64,000 bases of DNA, taken from positions 105,784 through 169,783 of the forward strand of contig NZ_AORV01000054.1 in assembly GCF_000350485.1 (NCBI RefSeq), in the 5' to 3' direction. A program made the position numbers and the translations under genes. Within the stretch, counting starts at the first letter, position 1; each line of letters begins with the position of its first letter. The notes under the pieces are model-generated. The model did no database searches, was not told where the DNA came from, and saw nothing but the letters and a program-made list of their open reading frames with translations. This document shows, piece after piece, positions 10,901-19,217 of the stretch. Source of the DNA: Ruminiclostridium cellobioparum subsp. termitidis CT1112. Its GTDB lineage: Bacteria > Bacillota > Clostridia > Acetivibrionales > DSM-1351.

Positions 10901-11115
10901 AGCTTTATTGATTCCAAAACCTTACTTCCCTGCTTTTCTCTGACAGTCTTTATCTTCTGGTAGCCGTTATTGTTTTTATCCTTGGCATTAACAGGATAAG
11001 TATTTGAACTGCCGGCTTCCTCGGCCATAACAATACTTCCTGCAGCAACCGTTTGAAATAACATAATTACACTCAATATTACCGCCAGCTTTTTTTTATG
11101 TAACAGCTTCTTCAC
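7921..11115 (-). CDS. Secreted CBM3 - nine fibronectin-III - cohesin-like protein
   Basis: About 1064 residues. The start is set at GTG 11115, preceded by GGAGG at 8 nt; the upstream ATG at 11130 overlaps that RBS and has none itself. After a signal peptide (MKKLLHKKKLAVILSVIMLF) comes a family 3 carbohydrate-binding module (about 50-220), recognisable from LFPRYKLYNNGNTPIKLS, KIRYYYTVNGE, CLEITF and QTDDYSFRKSGDTYADY. CBM3 modules bind cellulose or related glycans. Nine fibronectin-III modules (about 80 residues each, GYEVEADG / HTYRVR signatures) follow. The end is a cohesin-like domain (VVRYNADDLEVVDLY to MSYTVE). There is no catalytic domain, so the protein probably attaches the cell or another protein to polysaccharide. 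The gene lies between an SLH protein gene and two related fibronectin genes in one operon. Confidence 0.88.
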   Translation of the reverse strand: MKKLLHKKKLAVILSVIMLFQTVAAGSIVMAEEAGSSNTYPVNAKDKNNNGYQKIKTVREKQGSKVLESIKLETYSPNKSSNINTLFPRYKLYNNGNTPIKLSSVKIRYYYTVNGESEQNFFCDLSNIGNGNVTGRFVKIPGKTDGVDYCLEITFKEGAGLLNQNDVVELQCRIEKKDKTEFIQTDDYSFRKSGDTYADYNRVTGYINDKLVYGVEPIAAPLNLKITESDRQITLDWDEAIGCTGYEVEADGVLVRNITSNTYTNLNLIPGTRHTYRVRLRNAIIAGPWSNYVTGIVPISDKFKLIQTASESAISISWDKVEGARQYFIEVDGDRIDNGQQTSYKIDGLEPGTMKSVRIQAKGDALLGEWSELYEIWTLPEAPEAISITSTKSTITLNWNPVKGASGYDVEVYGSPEDNLNNTTYTQYDLQSNSQRTYRVRAKNSSGAGQWSELVVKSTLPDSALNMQIQGWDDKLKVTWDAQAGAASYELEIDGSQVIELDKNEYLHSNLKPNTTHTYRARPKNDIGTGEWSELITGVTLPSVPADFAVSTVSGSTISLRWDGVEGASGYDIEVDGTVIFNDNKTEFLHDNLGRNEEHTYRVRARNGNVIGGWTEELKKSTLLAAPANLKVTVSGNEVKIEWDMVVGADGYGLEIDGTEIKLDANTEYTQTALDSGIKHTYRVRAYKGSEAGEWSDTSVKTTKLGKPAKLEATTSSSISIDIRWEEVDGATGYDVMADGKIIDNVVTNTYSHTDLAPNTMHTYMVRAKDNENIGDWTDKISAFTNVAAPAGIVVLSKSNSIIITWDEVDGAQGYEIMADGNVVSTNAKTLYEHTELLPNTQHSYRVRAKNINGVSDWSTELTQATGPDVPVSFKADMTINEAILTWQTTSSGAGSPETTTQGAISFEIEADGEIIGNITELTYKITGLEPNSVHEYRVRAVNIDGVCSEWTELIRVNTKEELVIKVDKDTGFNFVIAVPKKDVSSYDIVVRYNADDLEVVDLYAVTQGLELETGKIDGTNITIKEFAGGKIVYGVEDADKGEIVIIRFLSQTNKETTMSYTVE

Positions 11116-11165
11116 GCTCTTTTCCTCCATTAAATAACAAGATTATTGTCTGCAGTCACTCTAAT

Positions 11166-14105
11166 TTAAGGAACAATCGTTATCGGCACATCTTCAAAAC
11201 CACCAAATGGCATACCCGACTTATATGTCAGTTGAGAGTCACTATCCAAATTGTCATGAATTGATGCTGAATAGGTAAGTGACGCCGTCGACCAGTCAAT
11301 CTTTGATAATTCAACCGGTACATTTTTTTGGTTTATCACTATTTGACCATTATTATTAAAGACCTTCCCTCTCAAAGTGTAACTGACCCCATCAACCTTC
11401 AGGGTAAACAAACATCCGAACATGCCTCCGTCACTATACAAATTGTTAACCTGCGGAAGATTTACTTTTATTGAATTGGTACTGCTGCTGTAAGTTATGG
11501 AATCGGGCATTATACCGGCTTCCTGGGTAGTACCTGGAGTTATTTCTATGGCTATTTTAAAATTAACTGTTTCTCCGCTAAAGTTTGTAGCTGTCGTTCC
11601 GTCTTTAGGCGCCGGTGTCAGCATAATAAAGTACTTGTCACCCTCGGAAAGCGAAGGAACATTGTCCAAACAAATATACAGTTTATGATAATCTCCTGAA
11701 TTGCTCCAGATCCTGAGAACGTCCGATTCAGTATTTACAGGTGTCAAATGCTGGCGGTCAGGTCCCTTGTCTATGGTAAAGTCATATGAATTGTAGTCCA
11801 ATAAAGCAAAGTTCATTTTTATATAGATGTATTTCCCCTGGCTGGACACAGCTGTGTCATTTGATGAAATACCATAGTTTACAGTTTTTACAGGTATATT
11901 TAAAAAGCTTTCCACCTTGTTCGGTGCAGCAGCATTATCCTGTAGTGAGTCTCCCTGATACAGTTTGTTATAGCTTATTGTCAAATCGTTATTAAAATCA
12001 TTTATACCGTCAACTGAGAGCTCCACAGTCCCCTTGTCCGGGGCAATATTCCTTAGGCTGATTCCGGTTATGCTTATTGCAGCCGGACTTGTTACATCAC
12101 CGTCTGTTGTAATAGCTCCTGGACTTGTAGTATTGTTAGTTATTGTAAAAGCACCCGTCTCAGGTATTGAGTCGGTATTTAAAGCTTCATCAAAGTAGAG
12201 AGTTATTTTATTGTAGCTCCTGTTTATGTATATACCGTTGTTGTATACGACCGGAGCGGTATTATCCTGCTGAGCAGTGTCGGCAGACAGAAATTCTATC
12301 ATCACGGGTTCTTGAGAAATGACGCCTGTGCTTCCCTTAAGTACAAAATACATCTTAATGTTATTAATACCTTTAACCGTAACCTGGGTTGCTACCTCAT
12401 GCTCATTTGTGTCGCATACTTGGAGGAAAGGTGCCTCATCGACCTCAACCAGGCCATCTTCTGCACCGCAATGACCGTGTATGACTTCTTCTGACGTAGC
12501 ATCAAAAAGCGGATTCATCTGATTTACAAGCATAAATACATCTACAGGATTTTCATTGCTTGCATCCTTAAGTTTTACTATCAGTTTTATTTTTTTATCG
12601 CCGGTCACCGAAAACTTCGGATATCCTTCTTCAAAACGTTCATCCAACGTTACCGGCTTGTTCCACCCACTCCATTTGGCATATAAAGTAATGTTTGAAG
12701 TAATAGGCATATTCTGATTAAATTCCGTTGTCAGATCCTTGTCAGTGAACCATCCCATAAAAATATAACCGCTGTATGAAGGAGCTGACGGTAAGGTTAT
12801 TTTTTCTCCGCTCAATACCGACATAGCTGGGACAGTTGTACCGCCATTAGCTTGAAATGTAACAATATAACTCGTTTTAGCCGAAGACTGATTTGAGGAT
12901 GAGGAAGCCGTTGAAGAAGCAGCATTGCTTTCAGGAACTTTTTTTCCATTGATAACTGAATCTGCACCCTCAGCAACCGATATGCTTTTTATGTATGCTC
13001 CGCCTTTTAATATGCATTTTTGATTGAGCTGCAGCTTTTCTATCGTACCGGTTGCTTCAATATCAATATCTTTAGCATTATTTATAACAAGCTTGAATAT
13101 TCCATACAATTTGACAATATGCCCTTTTGGTATACTTGAAGATATCTCAACACACCTTATTTCTCCGGATTTTAAATCTCTTGAATCTATTATTGCTCCA
13201 CTATTAAGTAAAATCTTTTCAATAGCAGTAGTTCCTGATGCTGTAAGACTTATTTTTCCGTCAGCTTTATTTATCGTTATTGTACCCGATACTGAAGAAT
13301 TGCCAATATACACGTTGGCTCCGCCTTTTACAATAATATCTCCGTTTATTTTCACGTTTTCAAGGCGTACATTTCCGTCGGCAGCTCCCTGGGAAATAAT
13401 AATATTCCCATTTACAGTCATATCCTTAAGGGTAATGCCGGGGTTGTTGATAATGATATTTCCATTAACTATATCGCTATTATATATACCTTCTTTGGAA
13501 TAGATTGCTTTAATGCAATTATCAAGTATGGTAACAATTTCTGCACGGGTAATATTGGATTTTGGGTTAAACCTTTTCTTCTGATCCCCGTTTACATAAC
13601 CATTACCAGCCATTGCATTCACACTGGATACAGCCCAACTGGAAATTTGGGCGGAATCGCTGAACTTCAAATAGTCATTTTCTGTGTTTGCTTTTATTGA
13701 AAATGCATTTACCAGTATGGCAGCAGCTTCTTCACGGGTAGCATTATCCTTTGGACGGATTTCTTTATTGCTTCCGTTTATAATCCCTGCATAATTTGCC
13801 TTTAACAACGCATCGGTATAAAATTTCTGATCAAGATCTTTAAAGGTATTTTCAGCTTTATCCTGGTATTTCATTATATTGTTTATGACAACAGCAAGTT
13901 CGCCCCTTGTTATATAATCATTGGGGCGAAATTTATTATTATAGCCGTTAAAAATTCCAAGACCTGTCCATCTGTCAATTCTATCCTTGGCCCAGTGTGT
14001 TTTGGTATCAGAATAATTGGATGCAACTACGGGAGAAATAGTAGATGAAATCACAACACAAGCAATTATAATTACAGACAACAGTTTCTTTACACTCCGA
14101 CTCAT
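11166..14105 (-). CDS. S-layer homology (SLH) surface protein with beta-helix-like and InlB-type repeat regions
   Basis: 979 residues with a signal peptide (1-29). Three SLH domains (about 30-210) carry THWAKDRIDRWTGLGIFNG, ITRGELAVVIN and ITRAEIVTILDN; such domains anchor proteins to cell-wall polymers. Residues about 210-390 hold short repeats rich in Gly, Asn and Ile (VNGNIIIS, INGDIIVKGG) that suggest a beta-helix. Residues about 410-480 form one Listeria-Bacteroides (Flg_new) repeat (FQANGGTTVP to ITLYAKW). The last 450 residues look like Ig-type beta domains (TAPVVYNNGIYINRS). It is the first gene of the surface operon: a promoter is visible upstream and the CBM3 gene starts 50 nt downstream. 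It may serve as the wall-bound partner of the downstream secreted proteins, which is inference. Confidence 0.88.
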   Translation of the reverse strand: MSRSVKKLLSVIIIACVVISSTISPVVASNYSDTKTHWAKDRIDRWTGLGIFNGYNNKFRPNDYITRGELAVVINNIMKYQDKAENTFKDLDQKFYTDALLKANYAGIINGSNKEIRPKDNATREEAAAILVNAFSIKANTENDYLKFSDSAQISSWAVSSVNAMAGNGYVNGDQKKRFNPKSNITRAEIVTILDNCIKAIYSKEGIYNSDIVNGNIIINNPGITLKDMTVNGNIIISQGAADGNVRLENVKINGDIIVKGGANVYIGNSSVSGTITINKADGKISLTASGTTAIEKILLNSGAIIDSRDLKSGEIRCVEISSSIPKGHIVKLYGIFKLVINNAKDIDIEATGTIEKLQLNQKCILKGGAYIKSISVAEGADSVINGKKVPESNAASSTASSSSNQSSAKTSYIVTFQANGGTTVPAMSVLSGEKITLPSAPSYSGYIFMGWFTDKDLTTEFNQNMPITSNITLYAKWSGWNKPVTLDERFEEGYPKFSVTGDKKIKLIVKLKDASNENPVDVFMLVNQMNPLFDATSEEVIHGHCGAEDGLVEVDEAPFLQVCDTNEHEVATQVTVKGINNIKMYFVLKGSTGVISQEPVMIEFLSADTAQQDNTAPVVYNNGIYINRSYNKITLYFDEALNTDSIPETGAFTITNNTTSPGAITTDGDVTSPAAISITGISLRNIAPDKGTVELSVDGINDFNNDLTISYNKLYQGDSLQDNAAAPNKVESFLNIPVKTVNYGISSNDTAVSSQGKYIYIKMNFALLDYNSYDFTIDKGPDRQHLTPVNTESDVLRIWSNSGDYHKLYICLDNVPSLSEGDKYFIMLTPAPKDGTTATNFSGETVNFKIAIEITPGTTQEAGIMPDSITYSSSTNSIKVNLPQVNNLYSDGGMFGCLFTLKVDGVSYTLRGKVFNNNGQIVINQKNVPVELSKIDWSTASLTYSASIHDNLDSDSQLTYKSGMPFGGFEDVPITIVP

Positions 14106-14232
14106 AAGCTGACCTCCAGATATTTAATGCTGCTTTGTGAAATACAAAATGTTATAGAATTAAGCTATATTTACTTTTTATCACATTTTTTATGAATCAA
14201 TGCAACATAAAACATTTGTTTTAATATTGGCC

Positions 14233-14262
14233 ATTTTATCATATTATAAGTAAACAAGTCAA
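14233..14262 (-). promoter_or_regulatory. Probable sigma-A promoter of the surface-protein operon
   Basis: On the minus strand TTGACT (14262-14257), an 18-nt spacer and TAAAAT (14238-14233), preceded by TG one base before the -10. It lies about 130 nt before the SLH gene start, leaving an AT-rich leader with no recognised riboswitch. Confidence 0.55.
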
Positions 14263-14320
14263 TTTATGTAAATGAATTTTTGTAAAAAATTATCAGTTAA
14301 AATATTTTATTATTTCGGTA

Positions 14321-14360
14321 AAAAAATAAAACCCTCCGATTATCAAATCGTGGGTTTTAT
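14321..14360 (-). terminator. Intrinsic terminator after ligA
   Basis: On the minus strand a hairpin with arms ATAAAACCC (14360-14352) and GGGTTTTAT (14334-14326), extended inside by CGATT/AATCG, is followed by a T run. It lies 24 nt after the ligase stop and separates ligA from the surface operon. Confidence 0.85.
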
Positions 14361-14383
14361 ATAGTAAATTCAAACCATCTTAT

Positions 14384-16357
14384 TTATTCCGGCCTTACAC
14401 CGTTATTCAGCCAGTCAGCAAACTGGTTTTCTGTTATTATGCTGATTCCCAGTTCCTTTGCCTTTTTGTTTTTTGACGAACCCGACAGGTTGTCGTTATT
14501 TATCAGGTAATTTGTCTTTGAGGTCACTGAACCTGTGACCTTTCCACCCTTTGCTTCTATAAGCTCCTTGAGCTCGTCACGGTTTTTAAACTGCTCCACC
14601 GAGCCGGTTATGACAAATACAACATCCTCAAATACCTGTTCGGTTTGAGCAGCTTCGATAATTTCAAACTCCAGCTCCTTAAGCAGATCTTCAATTATTA
14701 TCTTTTTCTTTGGGTCGGCAAAAAACCTTACAAAGGCATCGGCCATAACGTCACCTATCCCGTTTATTTCTATCAATTCCGAAAATTCTGCCTTTTGTAT
14801 GGCATTCCAGTCATACTTAAAGTTCCTGCATATTAATTTTGCGGTGGATAAGCCCACATTAGGTATTCCAAGACTATATAGAAGCCTCACCACAGTTGTA
14901 TTTCTGGCTCTGTTGACCGAGGCAACCAGTTTGTTGAAAGACTTTTCACCCAAGCCCTCCATTTCAATAATTTCCTCTTTGAACCTATCAATATGGAATA
15001 TGTCTGCAAGCTCTTTGATCAGACCTTTTGCAATAAGCTTTTCAATGGTGGCTTCAGACAGGCCTTCAATATTCATGGCATCCCTGCTCACAAAGTGGGT
15101 AAAGGACTTGATCTGCTTTGCAAGACATTCGTCATTTATGCAGTAGAGGAACTTGATGCCGTTTTCCTGCCGCAGTTCGGTTTCTCCCTGACAGACGGGA
15201 CAATGCCCCGGGATATCTGCCATCCCGCTTCTTGTCAGATTTTCAGATATCTGCGGAATTATCATATTTGCCTTATAGACTCCTACGGTGTCGCCGACTC
15301 CCAGTTCCAGGCCTTCCATAATACTTATATTATGGATACTGGCTCTGCTGACTGTTGTCCCCTCCAGCTCCACAGGTTCAAATATTGCAATAGGATTTAT
15401 AAGGCCTGTTCTTGAGGCACTCCATTCTATTTCCAGAAGCCTGGTTTCTTTTATTTCATCACGCCATTTGAAGGCAATTGCATCACGCGGGAACTTTGAG
15501 GTCGAGCCCAGAGATTCTCCGTATGCAATGTTGTCAAAGATCAGCACCAGCCCATCGGACGGGAAATCATTTCCTTCAATGCGGTCAAAAAACCACTGCA
15601 CCGAGTCCTCAATATTTTCTGAATTGACCTCTTTAAATTCCACAACCTCAAAACCCTGATCCTTAAGCCATTTCATCTGAGCCAGCCTTGAATTGTTATA
15701 TTCGGCATAATCGGCCTTAACCAGTGAAAAGGCAAAGAAATGTACATTTCTCTCTGCGGTAATTTTGTTGTTCAACTGGCGTACCGAGCCGCTGCACAAA
15801 TTTCGCGGATTTTTATATTTTGCATCCACATCTTCTATTTCGCTGTTGATCTTCTCAAAATCCGAATAGCGGATTATTGCCTCTCCTCTCAAAATCAGAG
15901 TATCCTTGTAGGCAATATTTACAGGAAGATTTTTGAACACTTTTGCGTTGTTGGTGATGACTTCACCGATTTCTCCGCTTCCTCTGGTAACGGCCTTGAC
16001 CAGATTTCCGCCCTCATAGGTCAATACTATGGTCAGCCCGTCCAGCTTCCAGGACAGCACACCGGTCTGATCCCCAAGCCATTCCTTCAAATCAGAAACC
16101 TCTTTTGTTTTATCCAGCGAGAGCATGGTTTTTTCATGCCGCTCCTTCGGAAGGTTTGACAGTACTTCATAACCGACATTTATTGTGGGACTGTTTGACA
16201 AAACAATTCCCGTTTCCTTTTCCATCTCTACAAGTTCGTCATAGAGCCTGTCGTATTCGATATTGGGCATAATCTCCCGGTCTTCCATATAATACGCCTT
16301 TGCAGCCTGATTCAGTATTTCAATTCTATCCTTCATTATCTGAAGCTTGTTATCCAT
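14384..16357 (-). CDS. ligA: NAD-dependent DNA ligase
   Basis: 657 residues from ATG 16357 (AAGGAGA, 6 nt spacing). A longer in-frame reading would overlap the protease gene upstream and is rejected. The enzyme seals nicks in replication and repair by adenylating a lysine with NAD. The KxDG motif is KLDG with Lys104; the next motifs are TRGSGEIGE and LRGEA. A four-Cys zinc finger (CPVC then CINDEC) and helix-hairpin-helix repeats (GLGEKSF, IGDVMADA) follow, and a C-terminal BRCT domain begins at VFVITGSVEQFKNRDEL. Several motifs differ from the textbook forms (KIDG, TRGDG), so it is a divergent LigA and could be a second copy in the genome. It lies 38 nt behind the membrane protease gene. Confidence 0.92.
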   Translation of the reverse strand: MDNKLQIMKDRIEILNQAAKAYYMEDREIMPNIEYDRLYDELVEMEKETGIVLSNSPTINVGYEVLSNLPKERHEKTMLSLDKTKEVSDLKEWLGDQTGVLSWKLDGLTIVLTYEGGNLVKAVTRGSGEIGEVITNNAKVFKNLPVNIAYKDTLILRGEAIIRYSDFEKINSEIEDVDAKYKNPRNLCSGSVRQLNNKITAERNVHFFAFSLVKADYAEYNNSRLAQMKWLKDQGFEVVEFKEVNSENIEDSVQWFFDRIEGNDFPSDGLVLIFDNIAYGESLGSTSKFPRDAIAFKWRDEIKETRLLEIEWSASRTGLINPIAIFEPVELEGTTVSRASIHNISIMEGLELGVGDTVGVYKANMIIPQISENLTRSGMADIPGHCPVCQGETELRQENGIKFLYCINDECLAKQIKSFTHFVSRDAMNIEGLSEATIEKLIAKGLIKELADIFHIDRFKEEIIEMEGLGEKSFNKLVASVNRARNTTVVRLLYSLGIPNVGLSTAKLICRNFKYDWNAIQKAEFSELIEINGIGDVMADAFVRFFADPKKKIIIEDLLKELEFEIIEAAQTEQVFEDVVFVITGSVEQFKNRDELKELIEAKGGKVTGSVTSKTNYLINNDNLSGSSKNKKAKELGISIITENQFADWLNNGVRPE

Positions 16358-16395
16358 TTCGGTTCTCCTTGTAAGATGTGTATATAAATCTGTCC

Positions 16396-17106
16396 TTAAT
16401 ACTTTTTGGCCGACCTTCCCGAACCGCCCTTTTTTCTGAACAGTATGGCATATACTGCAAAAACCGATATTGCCAGCCATAATATTCCCCAGACTACGGC
16501 AGGTATATGTGTAAGTCTGGCTATGAGTACTGCATCTGTGACAGGCATTGGTCCGACCCGGAACAGGCCGAACATGTCGTTTACCTGCAGCAGCACGGTA
16601 TCTACAAAGGTGTCATATATGGCATATGTAACACTTCCTATGCCTATTATCTCAACAACCCAATCGTGGAGCCTCTCATTCTGGATCATGTACACAATAA
16701 TCGCAAACGCTGCAAAAATAACCGAATAAAGCATTGTAAACGATATTATTCCCGAATACTTGAAGGTAACTCCAAGAAAAATTATTGCTATAAAACCGAT
16801 TATGTATTTCTTGAACCTTGTATTCTTTAATACCAGAATAAATATTGCGAATAATACGCTTCCAAGATATCCTCCGTTTGCTATAAGAAAAGCTGACAGC
16901 CAATCTTTCGGCAGTGAGGTAACGTGCCCGCTTTCATTGAAATAAATGCTCAGACCGGTAATATTGCTTCCCGTAACCACAGCCATAAAGGCATGTCCGA
17001 TTTCGTGCAGGAAAACTGTAAAAAGCTTTATGGGCTTTACGATAATAGTATTCCATAATGCCATAAGTACTACAAAAATAACAAGAACTCTCCAGGTTTG
17101 CTTCAT
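16396..17106 (-). CDS. M50B-like membrane metalloprotease family protein
   Basis: 236 residues with about six or seven hydrophobic segments. The zinc-protease motif HEIGH sits near residue 35, after the first transmembrane helix, as in the M50B-like family (PF13398), and NGGYLGS follows the next helix. These proteins resemble site-2 proteases, but substrates are unknown for most members. The start at ATG 17106 has GGAGAG upstream. It is transcribed with ligA, 38 nt downstream, with no evident functional link. Confidence 0.75.
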   Translation of the reverse strand: MKQTWRVLVIFVVLMALWNTIIVKPIKLFTVFLHEIGHAFMAVVTGSNITGLSIYFNESGHVTSLPKDWLSAFLIANGGYLGSVLFAIFILVLKNTRFKKYIIGFIAIIFLGVTFKYSGIISFTMLYSVIFAAFAIIVYMIQNERLHDWVVEIIGIGSVTYAIYDTFVDTVLLQVNDMFGLFRVGPMPVTDAVLIARLTHIPAVVWGILWLAISVFAVYAILFRKKGGSGRSAKKY

Positions 17107-17216
17107 GCTTGTTTACTCTCCATTCCAGGCTATTCAAACAGTGCCAGGGCACTCTTTTGACTCTGTAATAAATTATAACCTGCAACAGCGTAAAAGAAAA
17201 GATGTTCTAATAAATA

Positions 17217-17237
17217 GAGGCCTGCACGGCAGACCTC
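17217..17237 (-). terminator. Hairpin after gpr
   Basis: On the minus strand GAGGTCTGC and GCAGGCCTC pair (one G-U) around a 3-nt loop, followed by TATTTATT. It lies just past the gpr stop; the T tract is imperfect. Confidence 0.6.
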
Positions 17238-17248
17238 CAAGTAACCTT

Positions 17249-18256
17249 TTACATCAAATATTTCCCCATGTCCTCCATGCTTATACCCTGGTGCAGGGAC
17301 ATGTTTATGCCGTTAGCCACAACTTTTGAAACTCTGCTGATAATATCGTCTATTTCCTTGGGAGTAACTATAAGCTGTCCTACAAATGGATTAAGCGCTT
17401 GCTTTATAAGCTGGTATTTCTCCTCCCTGTCAATATTTTTGAGAGTATTGTAAAAGCTGGAATCTGAAGGCGACTCCTGCATCAGGCTGTCAATAATAAG
17501 GTCCATGGCGTCATTTGTAAGAGTTGCCGCATCTACCACAGTCGGGACACCAATGGCAATGACAGGCATTCCCAGTGTGGTCCTGCTCAGTTCCATTCTT
17601 TTGTTTCCGACTCCGCCGCCCGGGGCGATACCTGTATCAGCTATCTGGATCGTGGTACTGACACGCTCCATGCTCCTGGCTGCAAGGGCATCTATTGCTA
17701 TCAAGGCATCCGGTTTTATTTTTTCCACCACACCCTTTACTATCTCACCTGTTTCTATGCCTGTAATACCCATGACACCGGGAGAGATGGCACAAACCGG
17801 ATTGACACCTTCATCCACATGTTCCGGAACAAATTCCAGAAGATGCCTGGTCACTGCCAGATTTGATATTACCTTTGGCCCAAGCGCATCAGGAGTTACG
17901 TTCCAGTTTCCCAGCCCTACAACAAGTGTTGTGGCATTGGGCTTCAAACCAAGCATGGATTTTAACTCCCTGGACATGGCATCTATTGCCTTTTGGTTAA
18001 CCTCGGGATTGTTATCCTTCAGCTGCGGTATTTCAAGAGTAATGTAATTTCCCATAGGCTTTCCGATTGACTGTTCACCGGTAGGTGAAGTAATTCGTAC
18101 TCTTGTTATTTTTACATCTTCATCACCGGCATTTTCCACATCAACTCCCGGAGGAGATTTGTGTTCAGCTGCCTGTTCCCTCGCCTGACTGCTGTTCATG
18201 AAAATCTCATGAGCCTCAATTACAAGATCTGTCCGCCTATTCGATAAATTCACCAT
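17249..18256 (-). CDS. gpr: Spore germination protease GPR
   Basis: 335 residues. GPR degrades alpha/beta-type SASPs when spores germinate, releasing DNA and amino acids. Family features seen are RRTDLVIEAHE near the N-terminus, which matches the zymogen self-cleavage site, VVGLGNWNVTPDALGP, SPGVMGITGIETGEI, DALAARSMERV and GIAPGGGVGNKR. Length is close to the usual 330-370. The ATG at 18256 has AAAGGA at 7 nt. It is divergent from rpsT, a long-conserved neighbour in Firmicutes. A likely substrate, the SASP at 59808, is in the same window. A sporulation-sigma promoter would be expected but I could not assign one. Confidence 0.95.
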   Translation of the reverse strand: MVNLSNRRTDLVIEAHEIFMNSSQAREQAAEHKSPPGVDVENAGDEDVKITRVRITSPTGEQSIGKPMGNYITLEIPQLKDNNPEVNQKAIDAMSRELKSMLGLKPNATTLVVGLGNWNVTPDALGPKVISNLAVTRHLLEFVPEHVDEGVNPVCAISPGVMGITGIETGEIVKGVVEKIKPDALIAIDALAARSMERVSTTIQIADTGIAPGGGVGNKRMELSRTTLGMPVIAIGVPTVVDAATLTNDAMDLIIDSLMQESPSDSSFYNTLKNIDREEKYQLIKQALNPFVGQLIVTPKEIDDIISRVSKVVANGINMSLHQGISMEDMGKYLM

Positions 18257-18413
18257 AAATGTGTCCTTTCTTCAAAAATTGAAATTATTTATATTGATTA
18301 GTATTTCAAATAAACTTGGATTTTAGTATTTATGTTGAGTAACATTTTCAAGTAAAAGTTATTTTTTCTCACAAGTTTCTCAAAAGTCAAATTAGAAAAA
18401 TAAGGGTTAATAC

Positions 18414-18442
18414 TTGCATTTTAAAAAAGTTCATGGTAAAAT
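18414..18442 (+). promoter_or_regulatory. Probable sigma-A promoter of rpsT
   Basis: TTGCAT (18414-18419), 17-nt spacer, TAAAAT (18437-18442). The resulting leader is about 95 nt and contains a small hairpin (CGGTTTGTTAACCG) followed by a T-rich stretch at 18495-18501 that could modulate expression. The remainder of the 288-nt divergent region to gpr shows nothing else. Confidence 0.6.
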
Positions 18443-18544
18443 ATCATCTGTTATGGGCAAGAAGCGGTTTGTTAACCGATTAAATATTATTGATTTTTTT
18501 TGCTCACGTTTTACGCGAAATTAGGCTCGCAGGAGGTGAATACT

Positions 18545-18802
18545 TTGCCAAATATTAAATCTGCAATAAAGAGAGTTAAGGTTTCTGAGACCAAAACTTT
18601 AAAGAATACTATCAGAAAGTCAGCTCTTAAGACTACTGTTAAGAAATGTAAAGAAGCTATTGCCAGCGGTGAGGGTGCTGCTGATGCTTACAAAGCAACT
18701 ACCAAGGCTATAGATAAGGCTGCAGCTAAAAACTTGCTCCACAAAAACACCGCTGCGAGAAGAAAGTCAAGATTAGCAAAAGCTTTGAATGCGGCAAAAT
18801 AA
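18545..18802 (+). CDS. rpsT: 30S ribosomal protein S20
   Basis: 85 residues starting MPNIKSAIKRVKVSE, the usual length and N-terminus of S20. The start is TTG 18545, with AGGAGGTGA 7 nt upstream; the upstream in-frame codons extend into the leader and are rejected. It is Lys/Ala-rich and ends HKNTAARRKSRLAKALNAAK, as the 16S-binding family does. TTG starts are common for rpsT and often keep its expression autoregulated. It is a single-gene unit with its own promoter and terminator. Confidence 0.97.
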   Translation: MPNIKSAIKRVKVSETKTLKNTIRKSALKTTVKKCKEAIASGEGAADAYKATTKAIDKAAAKNLLHKNTAARRKSRLAKALNAAK

Positions 18803-18815
18803 TATTGAAAAAAGC

Positions 18816-18846
18816 AAAAACTCAGGAAAACAGCCTGAGTTTTTTT
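18816..18846 (+). terminator. Intrinsic terminator of rpsT
   Basis: AAAAACTCAGG and CCTGAGTTTTT pair around AAAACAG, followed by an unbroken T run; it begins 14 nt after the stop codon. Confidence 0.93.
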
Positions 18847-18855
18847 GTTTTAATA

Positions 18856-19130
18856 TACCCTCTGTTGACAATGTATAACACGCTTCACGCCGGCTATTTT
18901 GCCACTTTTCTTTGTCGTCGTCCTTGCCTTGCGTCAGCAAGGCTGCATCCATCCTCCTCGAAAATTGTCAAAATATCTCGGTGTGAGGTCGGTGATTTTT
19001 GAGTGAGATAATTTGGCTTGCGACAAGGCAAAGGCGTGCAGTAAGGCTTTGTGCCTTGCAAGCGGCTTCAACGCAGCCGCAGGGCAAATTAACCACTCAA
19101 AAACGTATTGTACATTGTCAATAGAGGGTA
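18856..19130. mobile_element. 275-bp element with 20-bp terminal inverted repeats (MITE candidate)
   Basis: The left end (18856-18875) TACCCTCTGTTGACAATGTA and the right end (19111-19130) are inverted copies matching at 19 of 20 positions. The inward sequence is a weaker palindrome: both halves hold GCCTTGC/GCAAGGC blocks and TTTTGCC/GGCAAAT segments. There is no credible coding frame or RBS inside. It fills the gap between rpsT and hemW. No clear target-site duplication could be assigned. It may be a non-autonomous transposon or a long folded RNA element. Confidence 0.6.
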
Positions 19131-19217
19131 AAGTACCTCAAACACTAAACACTGTTAAATTTGCCGAGGTAAATTCAATTCTTTATTTACTTCCCTGCTA
19201 TCTATATTTAAAAAAGG

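Noticed and set aside
1264..11100. Periodic about 245-nt similarity that might suggest a repeat array
   Set aside because: It is explained by about 82-residue fibronectin-III modules within coding sequence.
16358..16480. N-terminal extension of LigA
   Set aside because: It overlaps the protease gene out of frame; the RBS at 16364-16370 fixes the start at 16357.
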